From JADLCB01 sp964398315 (GTDB lineage Bacteria; Planctomycetota; Phycisphaerae; Tepidisphaerales; Tepidisphaeraceae): DNA of 46,101 nucleotides. A program made the translations under genes and the position numbers. The notes beneath the pieces were generated by a model. The model searched no databases. It was not told where the DNA came from and saw nothing but the letters and a program-made list of their open reading frames with translations. The stretch spans positions 1 through 46,101 of the forward strand of contig CAYNMV010000035.1 in NCBI GenBank assembly GCA_964398315.1, given 5' to 3'. Shown here in pieces: positions 7,656-16,168 of the stretch (position 1 is its first letter; each line of letters begins with the position of its first letter).

Positions 7656-8723
7656 ATGGCTCATTTATTTGATGAATTGGTTGTGCGCGGCGTGCGCTTT
7701 CGCAATCGTATCGGGGTCTCGCCCATGTGCATGTACTCGGCCGTTGAGGGCATGCCCAATGACTGGCACCTGGTCCACCTGGGAAGCCGGGCGGCCGGCG
7801 GGGCAGGGTTGGTCATCGCTGAGGCCACCGCGGTGGAGCCGCGCGGGCGTATCTCGCCGGGTGATACCGGGATTTGGAATGACCAGCAGGCCGAGGCGTG
7901 GTCGCGCATCGCCCGCTTTATCGAGCAGCAGGGGGCGGTGCCGGCCATCCAGATCGCCCACGCCGGCCGCAAGGCCAGCGTCGGCCGGCCATGGGAAGGG
8001 GGCCATCCCCTGGCCGACTGCCAGGGCGGCTGGGAGATTGTCGGTCCCAGCGCCATTCCGTTCGATGAGGGTTTCCGCACGCCGCGCGAGCTCACGGTGG
8101 AGGAAATTCAGGCCCTGCGCGAGACGTTCGTAGCCGCCGCACGCCGGGCGGTGGCCGCGGGATTCCGCGCCGTTGAACTGCACGCGGCACACGGCTACCT
8201 GCTGCACAGCTTCTATTCGCCGCTGTCAAACCAGCGACAGGATGACTATGGCGGCAGCTTCGACAACCGCACCCGTCTGGTGCGCGAGATCACCCGCGAC
8301 CTGCGCAGCGCGATCGGCGATACAGTACCGCTGTTTGTGCGTCTGTCATGCTCCGACTGGACCGACGGCGGCTGGATGATCGAGGATTCGATCGAGCTGG
8401 CCCGCCGGCTGCGGGAGGACGGAGCAGACCTGATCGACTGCTCATCCGGCGGGAATGTGCCGCGGGCGCGGATTGCGCTTGGCCCCGGCTACCAGGTTCC
8501 CTTCGCCGATCGCATTCGCCATGAAGCGGGCATCCCGACCGCGGCGGTGGGGGCGATCGAATCACCTCAGCAGGCCGACCAGATCATCCGCCACAACCAG
8601 GCGGATCTGGTGCTGATCGCCCGCGCCAGCCTGCGCAATCCATACTGGCCGATTCATGTCGCCCGCGAATTGAAGCATGATGCGCAGGGACTGATCCCGC
8701 GCCAGTACGCGCGAGGGTTCTAG
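7656..8723 (+). CDS. NADH:flavin oxidoreductase, Old Yellow Enzyme family, YqjM/NamA-like
   Basis: A 355-residue FMN-dependent ene-reductase. These enzymes reduce activated C=C bonds of unsaturated aldehydes, ketones and nitro compounds with NAD(P)H. Seen: SPMCMYS with Cys25 (the redox-tuning cysteine of YqjM-type enzymes), HAGRKAS (102-108), the substrate-binding pair H176 and H179 in ELHAAHGYLLHSFYSPLSN, and DDYGGSFDNR, all in family order. Length fits the class (about 340). The ATG at 7656 is chosen because MAHLFDELVVRG is the normal N-terminus. There is no Shine-Dalgarno; TACACT ends 8 nt upstream, so the message may be leaderless. The natural substrate is not evident from context. Confidence 0.93.
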   Translation: MAHLFDELVVRGVRFRNRIGVSPMCMYSAVEGMPNDWHLVHLGSRAAGGAGLVIAEATAVEPRGRISPGDTGIWNDQQAEAWSRIARFIEQQGAVPAIQIAHAGRKASVGRPWEGGHPLADCQGGWEIVGPSAIPFDEGFRTPRELTVEEIQALRETFVAAARRAVAAGFRAVELHAAHGYLLHSFYSPLSNQRQDDYGGSFDNRTRLVREITRDLRSAIGDTVPLFVRLSCSDWTDGGWMIEDSIELARRLREDGADLIDCSSGGNVPRARIALGPGYQVPFADRIRHEAGIPTAAVGAIESPQQADQIIRHNQADLVLIARASLRNPYWPIHVARELKHDAQGLIPRQYARGF

Positions 8724-9020
8724 CAGATCGCTGCGTTGAAGGCAGACAGCAGCCTGAGGCACGGGCCGCAGGCCTGTCTGCCGCCAGCGTGCCGTGCCCG
8801 TCACGCATCTGCGCCCGCTGGAGCGCATCACAACGTGATGCACACGCCATGTCGTGGCGCGGGTTGCCAACCCGCGCACACACGTGTGCCGTGACCTGCA
8901 ATTCGGTTCAGCCATCCCGCGGGCCGGGCGGTGGTGCGGTCAGCAGGATTTCGCCAGCGGCAGATTTGCACTATTCTTCTGAGGCTCAACCCGTGCATCG
9001 GGTAGAAGGGAGTCTTCATC
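8724..9020. other. Intergenic region with stacked palindromes
   Basis: This 297-nt gap holds three consecutive palindromes: GCATCAC-AAC-GTGATGC (8825-8841), GCGCGGGTT-GCC-AACCCGCGC (8857-8877) and CACACGTGTG (about 8879-8888). None has a T-tract on the plus strand. They may be transcript 3' end structures for the OYE gene or a dispersed element. No ORF here looks coding. Confidence 0.45.
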
Positions 9021-9347
9021 ATGCCTGGTATCGAATCCGCACCGCCGCAGTCGACCGACCATGTCATCGGCTATGCCTCGCCCCGTCCGCAGGCACCGCG
9101 GGTCTGGGCGGCGGCGGTGACAATGCTTTCCGGGCTGGGACTGGTGGCGCTGGGCGGGTGTTTCCTGATTGGCGTGCTGATGATCGTAACGCCGATGGGA
9201 TTCAGTGCCACGCCGCCACCGGTCAGCCGCAGCGGATATTTGCTGATGGTGGTGTTGTATGCACTGGCTGTACTCAGCTTCTGCGGGGCGGCTGCGCTGA
9301 TCGTGGTGGGATTGCGGGGGCTGTGGCGGATCATGCAGGGCGAGTAG
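9021..9347 (+). CDS. Small two-helix membrane protein, unknown function
   Basis: A 108-residue protein with a Pro-rich polar N-terminus (1-27) and two long hydrophobic segments (about 29-58 and 73-100), ending in a short polar tail. A Shine-Dalgarno (GAAGGGAG) precedes the ATG by about 8 nt. It lies 14 nt upstream of the methyltransferase gene on the same strand, so the two are probably one transcription unit. I recognise no family. Confidence 0.6.
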   Translation: MPGIESAPPQSTDHVIGYASPRPQAPRVWAAAVTMLSGLGLVALGGCFLIGVLMIVTPMGFSATPPPVSRSGYLLMVVLYALAVLSFCGAAALIVVGLRGLWRIMQGE

Positions 9348-9361
9348 AACCGGAGCATCGG

Positions 9362-10171
9362 ATGGCATTCGGCAAACGACAGCCACATCGGATTGATGTC
9401 AGCGACTATGACACCGCACTGGCTGAGGCCGAGCGCCTGTTTGCCGCCGGTGAGCATCTGAAGGCGATCGATGTGTTCGAGCAGATCCTGCTGGCCCACC
9501 CGCGCCGGTGCGTGCCGCTGCTGTCGCGGCTGTACGACCTGTACCAGATTCTGCCCGGCCGCGAGAACCGCTATGACCTGTATCAGCGCCGACACTTCGA
9601 CCTGGGCATCCGCCCCGGCGACCGGGTGCTGGATGTGGGCAGCGGCAATCATCCACTGCCGCTGGCGACCCATCAGGCGGAATACGCCATCAGTGATGAC
9701 ACCTACGGCCGGGCGGGCCAGGCACTGCGGCGAATCGAGGGGATCCAGCTCGTGCAGGCCAGCGTCGAGGCACTGCCCTTTGCCGACAAGAGCTTCGATT
9801 TCATCTACTGCTCGCACATCATGGAGCATGTGATCGACCCGGCCGCGGCCTGCCGCGAGCTGTCGCGCGTGGGCAGGCGCGGCTACATCGAGAGCCCCAA
9901 CCGCGCCAAGGATCTGTTCCTTCACCAGGCGCAGTCGAGCAATCATCGCTGGGTGCTGAGCCGGTCCGGCAGCAAGCTCGTATTCGAACCGTATACGGAC
10001 CAGGACCTGATCGGCCTGGGGTGCGATGTGCTGATGAAGATGAACTGCGATCCGCGCAGCGATCGTGAAAAGGCCTTCGCCGCGCTGATGCTGCTGCGCT
10101 CCGAGCAGCTCAACACGTTCCTGCTGTGGGAGGATCACATAGAGTACGAAATCCGGCCGGCGCAGGTTTGA
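9362..10171 (+). CDS. Class I SAM-dependent methyltransferase with N-terminal helical extension
   Basis: A 269-residue protein. Residues 15-55 are TPR-like (ALAEAERLFAAGEHLKAIDVFEQILLAHP). The methyltransferase core follows, with motif I VLDVGSGNHPLP (89-100) for SAM binding and the motif IV region LPFADKSFDFIYCSHIMEHVIDP (138-160), typical of the Methyltransf_11 group. The ATG at 9362 is the first sensible start after the upstream small membrane gene; the frame is open further upstream, but that part overlaps the other gene and looks non-coding. The glycan cluster is downstream but on the opposite strand. Substrate unknown. Confidence 0.82.
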   Translation: MAFGKRQPHRIDVSDYDTALAEAERLFAAGEHLKAIDVFEQILLAHPRRCVPLLSRLYDLYQILPGRENRYDLYQRRHFDLGIRPGDRVLDVGSGNHPLPLATHQAEYAISDDTYGRAGQALRRIEGIQLVQASVEALPFADKSFDFIYCSHIMEHVIDPAAACRELSRVGRRGYIESPNRAKDLFLHQAQSSNHRWVLSRSGSKLVFEPYTDQDLIGLGCDVLMKMNCDPRSDREKAFAALMLLRSEQLNTFLLWEDHIEYEIRPAQV

Positions 10172-10252
10172 AGCAGACCGGGTCGCCACCTCCTGTCACA
10201 CGGCCATGCCTGCCTGTGATGGGACGCTGCTGCGGGGGAGTCGCAGGCAGGA

Positions 10253-10909
10253 CTAATCATCCAGCTCGCGCAGGCCCCCGATGGGGTGCGGCGGTTCGGC
10301 GAGGTTGAGGCGCGGGATCGAAAACTCACGGGTGAAGAAGAGGGAGGTCGTCCAGGTGTAGCCGTTGATCGGGCCGAATCCGCTAAAGTCAACCTGAATC
10401 AGGCCCAGGTCGCGCAGCATCCGGGTGGTGATCGGGTGGCGGTCGGCATTGTCGAGCACGAGCAGGCCGCCGGGCCTGATCAGTCCGCCCGCGCGCTCAG
10501 CGCAGCGACGGCGGTGGCGGCCATCGATAATCACGACATCGAACGGCCCGGCATCCGCCCCGGCGGCGACATACGCATCGGCCTCCGTGTGCAGCACGAG
10601 AGTCGCGTTGGCCGGCGCCTGCTGTTTCATCTCATCATGCCACTTGGGATCGTTCTCGATGCTCAGGACGGTTTTGGCCCGTGCTGCCCAGAACAGAGTG
10701 GAGTTGCCGCAGCCCCACTCCAGCACCGCACAGTTGCGAAAGTCAAGTGCCGACAGGTACTCGATCGCCGGGTAGGTGTACCACGGGATCGGCAGGCCGG
10801 CGGCGTCCACCGGCCTGCCGGCCAGGCTGGATGCCCGGTGCCCAAGGCGCATCTCAAGGATGCCGAGGCACTTGAGTGTGGACTGCGAGGATTGCTGGAG
10901 TGTGGCCAT
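10253..10909 (-). CDS. Class I SAM-dependent methyltransferase
   Basis: A 218-residue protein. The SAM-binding motif I is VLEWGCGNST (62-71), followed by the acidic strand-2 end SIENDP (83-88), FDVVIIDGRHR (123-133) and LIRPGGLLVLDNAD (143-156). The order and spacing match Rossmann-fold O-methyltransferase-like enzymes. The first 50 residues are an alpha-helical cap containing WYTYPAIEYL. It is the last gene of the minus-strand glycan cluster, 73 nt after the CgeB-like glycosyltransferase, so it may modify a sugar of the same product; that is inference. No Shine-Dalgarno is apparent. Confidence 0.8.
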   Translation of the reverse strand: MATLQQSSQSTLKCLGILEMRLGHRASSLAGRPVDAAGLPIPWYTYPAIEYLSALDFRNCAVLEWGCGNSTLFWAARAKTVLSIENDPKWHDEMKQQAPANATLVLHTEADAYVAAGADAGPFDVVIIDGRHRRRCAERAGGLIRPGGLLVLDNADRHPITTRMLRDLGLIQVDFSGFGPINGYTWTTSLFFTREFSIPRLNLAEPPHPIGGLRELDD

Positions 10910-10982
10910 GGAATGGGAAGGGGGTTCAGCGTTCTATGCTGCGATGTGGCGCTGGAGAGAGGGCTTACACGTGATGCAGATG

Positions 10983-12143
10983 CTAGCCCGCCCGGCGGCG
11001 CGACTGGCTCGCTTGTGGGGCATCGATCAGCGGTTCGAGGATGCCCGCGAGCCGGCGCATGCGGTCGAGGAACGTGTGATCGCGCAGGGTGCGCTGCTGG
11101 CCGGCATCGGCGATGGCCCGGGCGGCCGGCTCATCGTTCAGGTAGCGCTCGATCAGCGCCAGGCATTCATTCTCATCACGATAGGCAACCACTTCGCGCT
11201 CAGGGTCGAACATCTCGTGGAGGTTTGCTTTCCAGTCGGTGATCAGCAGCGCGCCCGCGCCGGTGGCTTCATACAGGCGGAAATTATTAGCGAAGGGGGG
11301 CACATCGCCATGGTGGTTGAGGGTCAGGCGTGAGCGGCGCAAAAGCGTCAGCATCTCCAGACCCCACGCTTCGCCCTGGTAGCAGTTGCGCAGCGGTGAT
11401 GCGCCGAAGCCTCCCCTGGGCTCGGGCCCCCAGACCTTCAGCGGGAAGCGCTCGGCCACGCGCTCCAGCAGCGCAGTGCGCGAGCGATGCATGTCATAGA
11501 ACGATCCGATGAACGTCAGCGGCAGGTCGCGCGGTGTCTGGGGCAGGCGCGCCAGCAGCCGCCCGTCGAAGGCCAGCCGGCTCAGCGCCACCCGGTTGCC
11601 CCGGCGGCGGAAGAAGTCCAGCGTGGCCGGGAATGAAGAGATGCACAGGTCGTACACGCTGAAATCCAGCGATTCATCCAGCTTTGGCGAGGCATGTTGC
11701 CCGATGATCAGCCGCACGTGCGGGCGCAGTGCGCACAGCACCTCAGGATGAATGCCATCCATCGCCTGATTCAGCAGCCCATCCGGCCGGAACTGGCGTA
11801 CCTGCTCAATCAGAACCTGCGCCAGCCACGCGCTGGCATCGGCCAGGTTGCATGACCAGGGGATGCGCGCTGATGTCGGCTCGGGCGCGGGGATGTGGCG
11901 CACCAGGTGGGGCGCGTGCTCGCGCGCCCAGGCATACTGGGCGAAGACGTTGTTGGCATGGATGTCGGCGGCCGCATGGCCAAGCCGCAGCAGGGCATCG
12001 GAGTAGGCATCGGCCACGCCAAAGCCGCTGGCCATGCGGGCCTGCATCTGCCGGTCATAGCTCTCAGCCGCCAGGTGCGGCTGGGCGGTGTAGTGCCGGC
12101 GAAGAAACGGCGGATAGTCGGTGTTAACGATGAGCAGTCGCAT
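10983..12143 (-). CDS. CgeB-like glycosyltransferase
   Basis: A 386-residue GT-B-type glycosyltransferase. The N-terminus RLLIVNTDYPPFL begins a Rossmann domain. In the C-terminal domain, FANNFRLYEATGAGALLITDWKANLHEMF (in part, about 283-311) is the donor-binding motif typical of the CgeB / Glyco_trans_1_2 group, where a Glu follows the RLYE segment. LTFIGSFYDMHRSRTALLE (about 210-230) is the linker strand-helix also seen in that group. The start is the ATG at 12143; a TTG six codons upstream is less likely. It lies about 100 nt after the larger CgeB-like gene on the same strand. It probably transfers a nucleotide-activated sugar onto a surface glycan or glycoprotein. Donor and acceptor unknown. 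Confidence 0.8.
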   Translation of the reverse strand: MRLLIVNTDYPPFLRRHYTAQPHLAAESYDRQMQARMASGFGVADAYSDALLRLGHAAADIHANNVFAQYAWAREHAPHLVRHIPAPEPTSARIPWSCNLADASAWLAQVLIEQVRQFRPDGLLNQAMDGIHPEVLCALRPHVRLIIGQHASPKLDESLDFSVYDLCISSFPATLDFFRRRGNRVALSRLAFDGRLLARLPQTPRDLPLTFIGSFYDMHRSRTALLERVAERFPLKVWGPEPRGGFGASPLRNCYQGEAWGLEMLTLLRRSRLTLNHHGDVPPFANNFRLYEATGAGALLITDWKANLHEMFDPEREVVAYRDENECLALIERYLNDEPAARAIADAGQQRTLRDHTFLDRMRRLAGILEPLIDAPQASQSRRRAG

Positions 12144-12246
12144 GAAAAGTGTCGTCGTCAAAGTAGCCGTACTGGCAAGCGCCGCTTACTCTGGCTTGGG
12201 ATGTCAACCCATGCCCGGGAGTGTTGCGCCCGGTTCACACGCCAAC

Positions 12247-14421
12247 CTATGCCGACAGGCGCAGCCGCGATGCCGCCAGGTGCTCGCGCATGAACGCCAG
12301 CAGCCGGCGGGTGATGGCGATGTACGTACAGCGCTCAGCGACCGGCCGGCGCATGGCCTCACTGATGGCCCGTCGGGCGGCATCGTCCTTCAGGTAACGC
12401 TCCACCCGCTGGCGCAGGTCCTGTTCATTATCGAACGCTACGTCGTCAAACTCCGGCCAGATACTGTCAGCGCTGAGCAGGAAATTGCTCTCAGCATGCA
12501 GCCGGCAGGTGTCAAACAGCGGCGGATAGATGCGCGGGCCAAAACGATGGCCTTCCAGCCAGTTGATCCGCTCGACCACCGGTCGGATCGAGTCATCGAT
12601 CGCCGCCTGAAGCTGCTGATCGCTGGTGATACCGTGCTGCTGGCAGAAGTCCCAGAGCTGGCGGTGCAGGTTGCCCACGCGGTCGCCGCGGCTGTCGCGA
12701 ATGAGGAAAAAGCCGCCGGCGAGCAGGCCGTCCAGCAGGCGCTGATGCACCGCGCCGAAGGGCGTCACCTGCAGATTGATGCGGCTGGCCTGGTAGATCG
12801 CGCGCAGTTGCGTGTTGTTGTCGGCCACGCCGCAGGCGAATCGGCGCAGGGTAGGGTGGTTCTCCCAACCCTTGCCATACAGACGCAGATCAATGCCCAG
12901 GCCTGCTGCCCACTGGAGCGTCTGGTGGCGATACAGCGCGTTGTTGATGCGCTGATTGAACAGGTCGATCAGCGGCGGCATGTGCTGCTCGGGCACGTTC
13001 ATCGACAGCGCCCGCAGCGATTCATCGATGATTCGCCGGATCCACGGCGCGCACAGCACCTCGCCCCCGGCCTCGTAATGCGCCCGCATGCGCTGAAAGA
13101 CATCATCCAGCAGCCGGGCCACCTCGGGAGTGGTTGCCCTCTGCTTCTCGGCCTGCAGGAGGGTCTCGGCCGGGGTGCTGGCATGGCCGACGAAGCTCAT
13201 GTCACAGGCATGGGTGCTCAACAGGTCCGGGTCCACCGGCTCGGGCGAGAAACGGGCATCGTTGACACCGACGGTGGCGGGGCAGAAGCGCTCGGCCGGA
13301 TAGCCAAACTGGCTGGAAAGGTGATAGCGCCCAAAGCCAACGCAGAAATCGAGCGATCCCTGCGCTGCACCGGCCCTGGCGGAAAAGATGTTGGGCAGGT
13401 TGTCCTGGACCCACATCACGCACGGCACATCCGCCGGCAACCCTTCCAGTTCCGCGCGATAGTGGTCGATGATGACGATCAGGTCAGGCCGGAAGTCGCG
13501 GCAGGCTTCGGCGTAGATGATATTGTTGAGGATCTCGTGATCCGCCTCCTCGATCAGCAGGCGCGTTTCATGGCCGAGGCGCTGAAAGGCGCTGAGCCAG
13601 TCGCGCATCGAGTGTTGCAGGAAGGTGGTATAGCGGCTGGTGAGCCCCAGCACGCGCAGCGGCCGGTCCTCGGGCAGCAGTTGGCGGGGTGGCTGGGGCG
13701 CCAGATCCAGCGCGGAGGCAGCGCGCAGCCGCCGGCTGGCGTGGCCGCTGGCATCGGCGATCAGGGCATCCAGGTTCATCCCCGGCGCCCAGAGCTGCGG
13801 CTCGACGGTCAGGCAATATTTCGGCCAGGGGATCTCAAGCCGTTCGATCATCGCCTGCCGCACCTGGGCCACCGCATCGGGGCCGACGAACAGCAGCGCA
13901 CGGCTGTCGCCAAGCAGTTTCTGCCACTGCTGAAGGTGCAGCACCACCCAGAGCCGCTCCATATCGTGCGCCAGCAGGTACAGCGGCGGGCGATGGCCCG
14001 GCAATGCGGGCAGGGTGCATGGCACCTCATACAGTGCATGCCACAGCCAGCCCTGATCCAGCCCGGCGACCATCGCCGGCGCGGTGCACACATTGGCCGG
14101 AAAGACCTTCTGCGCCAGTTCCCGCGCAGACGGTGCGGGCACCGGGTTGGGCAGCACATTGACCGTATCGCCGCTGCGACGCGCGAGCATGATCCTGTCG
14201 CCGGCGGGCGCCAGGTAGTATTCGGCCGTGGGCTGGATGGCGGCGAGCCGTTCGGCCAGATGCGGCTCGCGCCCGGCCAGCGCGGTAAGATTGGCATCGA
14301 AGTTGGCGCGCAGCGAGCTGAGGGGATGCCAGGCGAGGTTGTTTGGCGAGGTGCTCAAGGTTCGGTTGCCGTGGGCGATTGGCCCAGGCGCTGCGGCAGG
14401 AGGCGGGTTACTCGCCCGCAT
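12247..14421 (-). CDS. Large CgeB-like glycosyltransferase with N-terminal extension
   Basis: A 724-residue protein. Residues 1-240 form an extra domain (HPLSSLRANFDANLTAL at about 32-48, MERLWVVLHLQQWQKLLG near 153-170) that looks related to the glycan-cluster 'motility accessory' proteins. From about 255 (LRVLGLTSRYTTFLQ) comes a GT-B glycosyltransferase of the CgeB type, with IIDHYR and VMWVQDNLPNIFSA (about 340-360) in the first lobe and YQASRINLQVTPFGAVHQRL plus DGLLAGGFFLIRD (about 540-575) in the donor lobe. Its ATG is 6 nt past the stop of the HldE-like gene, so the two are translationally close and surely co-transcribed. The N-terminal role is inferred weakly. Confidence 0.8.
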   Translation of the reverse strand: MRASNPPPAAAPGPIAHGNRTLSTSPNNLAWHPLSSLRANFDANLTALAGREPHLAERLAAIQPTAEYYLAPAGDRIMLARRSGDTVNVLPNPVPAPSARELAQKVFPANVCTAPAMVAGLDQGWLWHALYEVPCTLPALPGHRPPLYLLAHDMERLWVVLHLQQWQKLLGDSRALLFVGPDAVAQVRQAMIERLEIPWPKYCLTVEPQLWAPGMNLDALIADASGHASRRLRAASALDLAPQPPRQLLPEDRPLRVLGLTSRYTTFLQHSMRDWLSAFQRLGHETRLLIEEADHEILNNIIYAEACRDFRPDLIVIIDHYRAELEGLPADVPCVMWVQDNLPNIFSARAGAAQGSLDFCVGFGRYHLSSQFGYPAERFCPATVGVNDARFSPEPVDPDLLSTHACDMSFVGHASTPAETLLQAEKQRATTPEVARLLDDVFQRMRAHYEAGGEVLCAPWIRRIIDESLRALSMNVPEQHMPPLIDLFNQRINNALYRHQTLQWAAGLGIDLRLYGKGWENHPTLRRFACGVADNNTQLRAIYQASRINLQVTPFGAVHQRLLDGLLAGGFFLIRDSRGDRVGNLHRQLWDFCQQHGITSDQQLQAAIDDSIRPVVERINWLEGHRFGPRIYPPLFDTCRLHAESNFLLSADSIWPEFDDVAFDNEQDLRQRVERYLKDDAARRAISEAMRRPVAERCTYIAITRRLLAFMREHLAASRLRLSA

Positions 14422-14427
14422 CGCTGC

Positions 14428-16008
14428 CTAGGAGGCCAGCCGACGCGGCGGCTCGAGGTCGAGCACGCGCGGCTGGTGGGAAATTCGGGTCAGGATCTGG
14501 TCGGCGGTAATCGGCTGATTGCCGAGTTTCTGTGCTTCAAGGCCGGCGGCGATGGAGCCGAGGTACGCCGCCGCCTGCACCGATCCGCCGGCGGCGAGGG
14601 TCAGGCTGGCGGTGGCCAGCAGGGCATCGCCGCAGCCGAGCGGATCAGTCACCTGGCCGGCCAGCGACGGCAGATAGGCGCTGCGCAGCTTGCGCTCCCA
14701 GGCGCCATCAATATCGAGGGGGCGCATCTCATCGAAGGCCACCAGCCCCTGCTTGCCGAGGGTGATCAGCGCCTGGCGGGCGCGGGTCGTCTGCAACAGG
14801 CGGTAGACAACGGCGTTCAGGCCCGAGGAAAAGTCATGAAACGCCTGGCGCAGCTCGCGCTCGGTGGGGCAGAGCAGATCGACATCGCAGAAACGCAGCA
14901 GGCTGCTCTGCATGCCGCTGACATCGGCGGTGATGACCGGCACGCGCGGCCGCAGCAGCGGCATGATGCGCTCCAGCAGCCCCGCGGTGAGCAGCCCGTA
15001 ACCGAAATCACAGAAGATGATCACATCGCACTTATCCGCCAGGGCCACGATGCGCTCGCCCAGGCGCATTTCCGCCTGGGAATCGAGCGGCAGCACGTCG
15101 CCCTCATCGACTTTGAACATCTTCTGGTGATCGACCAGGTAGCGGTGCTTGAGCACGAGGCTGCGGCGCTGGTGCAGCGCCTCAACCTGCACGCCCTGGC
15201 TTGTGAGCCGCTGAATAACCTGCTGTGAAAGAGGATCGTCGGCCAGTGCGGTCACCAGCGTGGGCTCTGCGCCCAGGCCTGCCAGGTGTGCCGCCACGAT
15301 GGCGCTGCCGCCATCATAATCATCGCTGCGCAGGGCACGGAGGGTCATCATCGGCCCCTCGCTGGCGACGCCGGTGGCATCACAGTGGTGATAGCGGTCC
15401 AGCAGATAATCGCCGATTACCATGGCGCGCTTGCCGCGGAAGCGATTGACAAGGTTGAGCAGTGCCGGGCCGGACAGGTCATAGCTCTGGCGGAAACGGC
15501 GCACTTTTTCCTGGTTGAATGGTTCGGCATCTTCCAGGGCGCCGATCAGGGCGGTGGATGAATAGACCACCTCGCCGCTGGAGAAGACGACCCGGCCCCC
15601 ATGACGGATGACGGTGTCCCGCTCGGCCAGGAAGCGGGGATCGTGGTTGGTCTCGTATTCTCGCCCCTTGATGTAGATGTCCGGCTGGAGCTGGTCGAGC
15701 AGCTCGACGGCGGTGGGGGCGTGGTTGATGTAAACGTAATCAACGCACTCCAGGGCCGCGAGGCTGGCGGCCCGCAGGTCATCGGGGATGAGCGGGCGGT
15801 TGATCCCCTTGTTGACATTGGGATCAGCGCTCACCGAGACGATCAGCAGATCGCCCTGGCGGCGGGCGAACTGAAGGTAGCTGATGTGGCCGGGATGCAC
15901 GATGTCGAAGCAGCCGTGGGCATGGACGACCACGCGCCCCTCCCGGCGGGCTTCGGCACGCAATGCGAGCAACTGATCAAACGAGCAGATTTTCCGATTC
16001 GACGACAT
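14428..16008 (-). CDS. HldE-like bifunctional enzyme with reversed domain order (nucleotidyltransferase then PfkB kinase)
   Basis: A 526-residue fusion. Residues 1-150 are a cytidylyl/adenylyltransferase: HGCFDIVHPGHISYL (31-45) is the catalytic HxGH region and IYIKGREYE (111-119) the family's later motif. Residues about 190-515 are a PfkB sugar kinase: MVIGDYLLDRY near 195, YDGGSAIVAAHLAGLGA, and the catalytic DPLGCGDALL (453-462), where the usual GAGD reads GCGD but keeps the Asp. HldE, which makes ADP-heptose for LPS, has the kinase first and the nucleotidyltransferase second; here they are swapped. ADP-heptose synthesis is the best guess. The ATG at 16008 has a clear Shine-Dalgarno (TAGGAGTG). 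Glycosyltransferases follow in the same cluster. Confidence 0.88.
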   Translation of the reverse strand: MSSNRKICSFDQLLALRAEARREGRVVVHAHGCFDIVHPGHISYLQFARRQGDLLIVSVSADPNVNKGINRPLIPDDLRAASLAALECVDYVYINHAPTAVELLDQLQPDIYIKGREYETNHDPRFLAERDTVIRHGGRVVFSSGEVVYSSTALIGALEDAEPFNQEKVRRFRQSYDLSGPALLNLVNRFRGKRAMVIGDYLLDRYHHCDATGVASEGPMMTLRALRSDDYDGGSAIVAAHLAGLGAEPTLVTALADDPLSQQVIQRLTSQGVQVEALHQRRSLVLKHRYLVDHQKMFKVDEGDVLPLDSQAEMRLGERIVALADKCDVIIFCDFGYGLLTAGLLERIMPLLRPRVPVITADVSGMQSSLLRFCDVDLLCPTERELRQAFHDFSSGLNAVVYRLLQTTRARQALITLGKQGLVAFDEMRPLDIDGAWERKLRSAYLPSLAGQVTDPLGCGDALLATASLTLAAGGSVQAAAYLGSIAAGLEAQKLGNQPITADQILTRISHQPRVLDLEPPRRLAS

Positions 16009-16168
16009 CGGCACTCCTACACACCGCCCCTGTGGGCGCAGGACGACTCTGAGAGGGTCATCGGCGTTCGGAGATGCGTGACGTGAGTTTTTATGGGACG
16101 AAGGAAGGCAAATTACGCATTTTTGCCCTCGCTTGGCGCCGGGGGCGCGTCGTCCGAGGGCCGCTGCC

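Noticed and set aside
12121..15228. A 1035-codon open frame on the plus strand
   Set aside because: It lies antisense to the two glycosyltransferases and the HldE-like gene, which have clear family motifs. Long antisense frames are expected in GC-rich codon usage, and its residues are His/Gln/Arg-rich without any motif.
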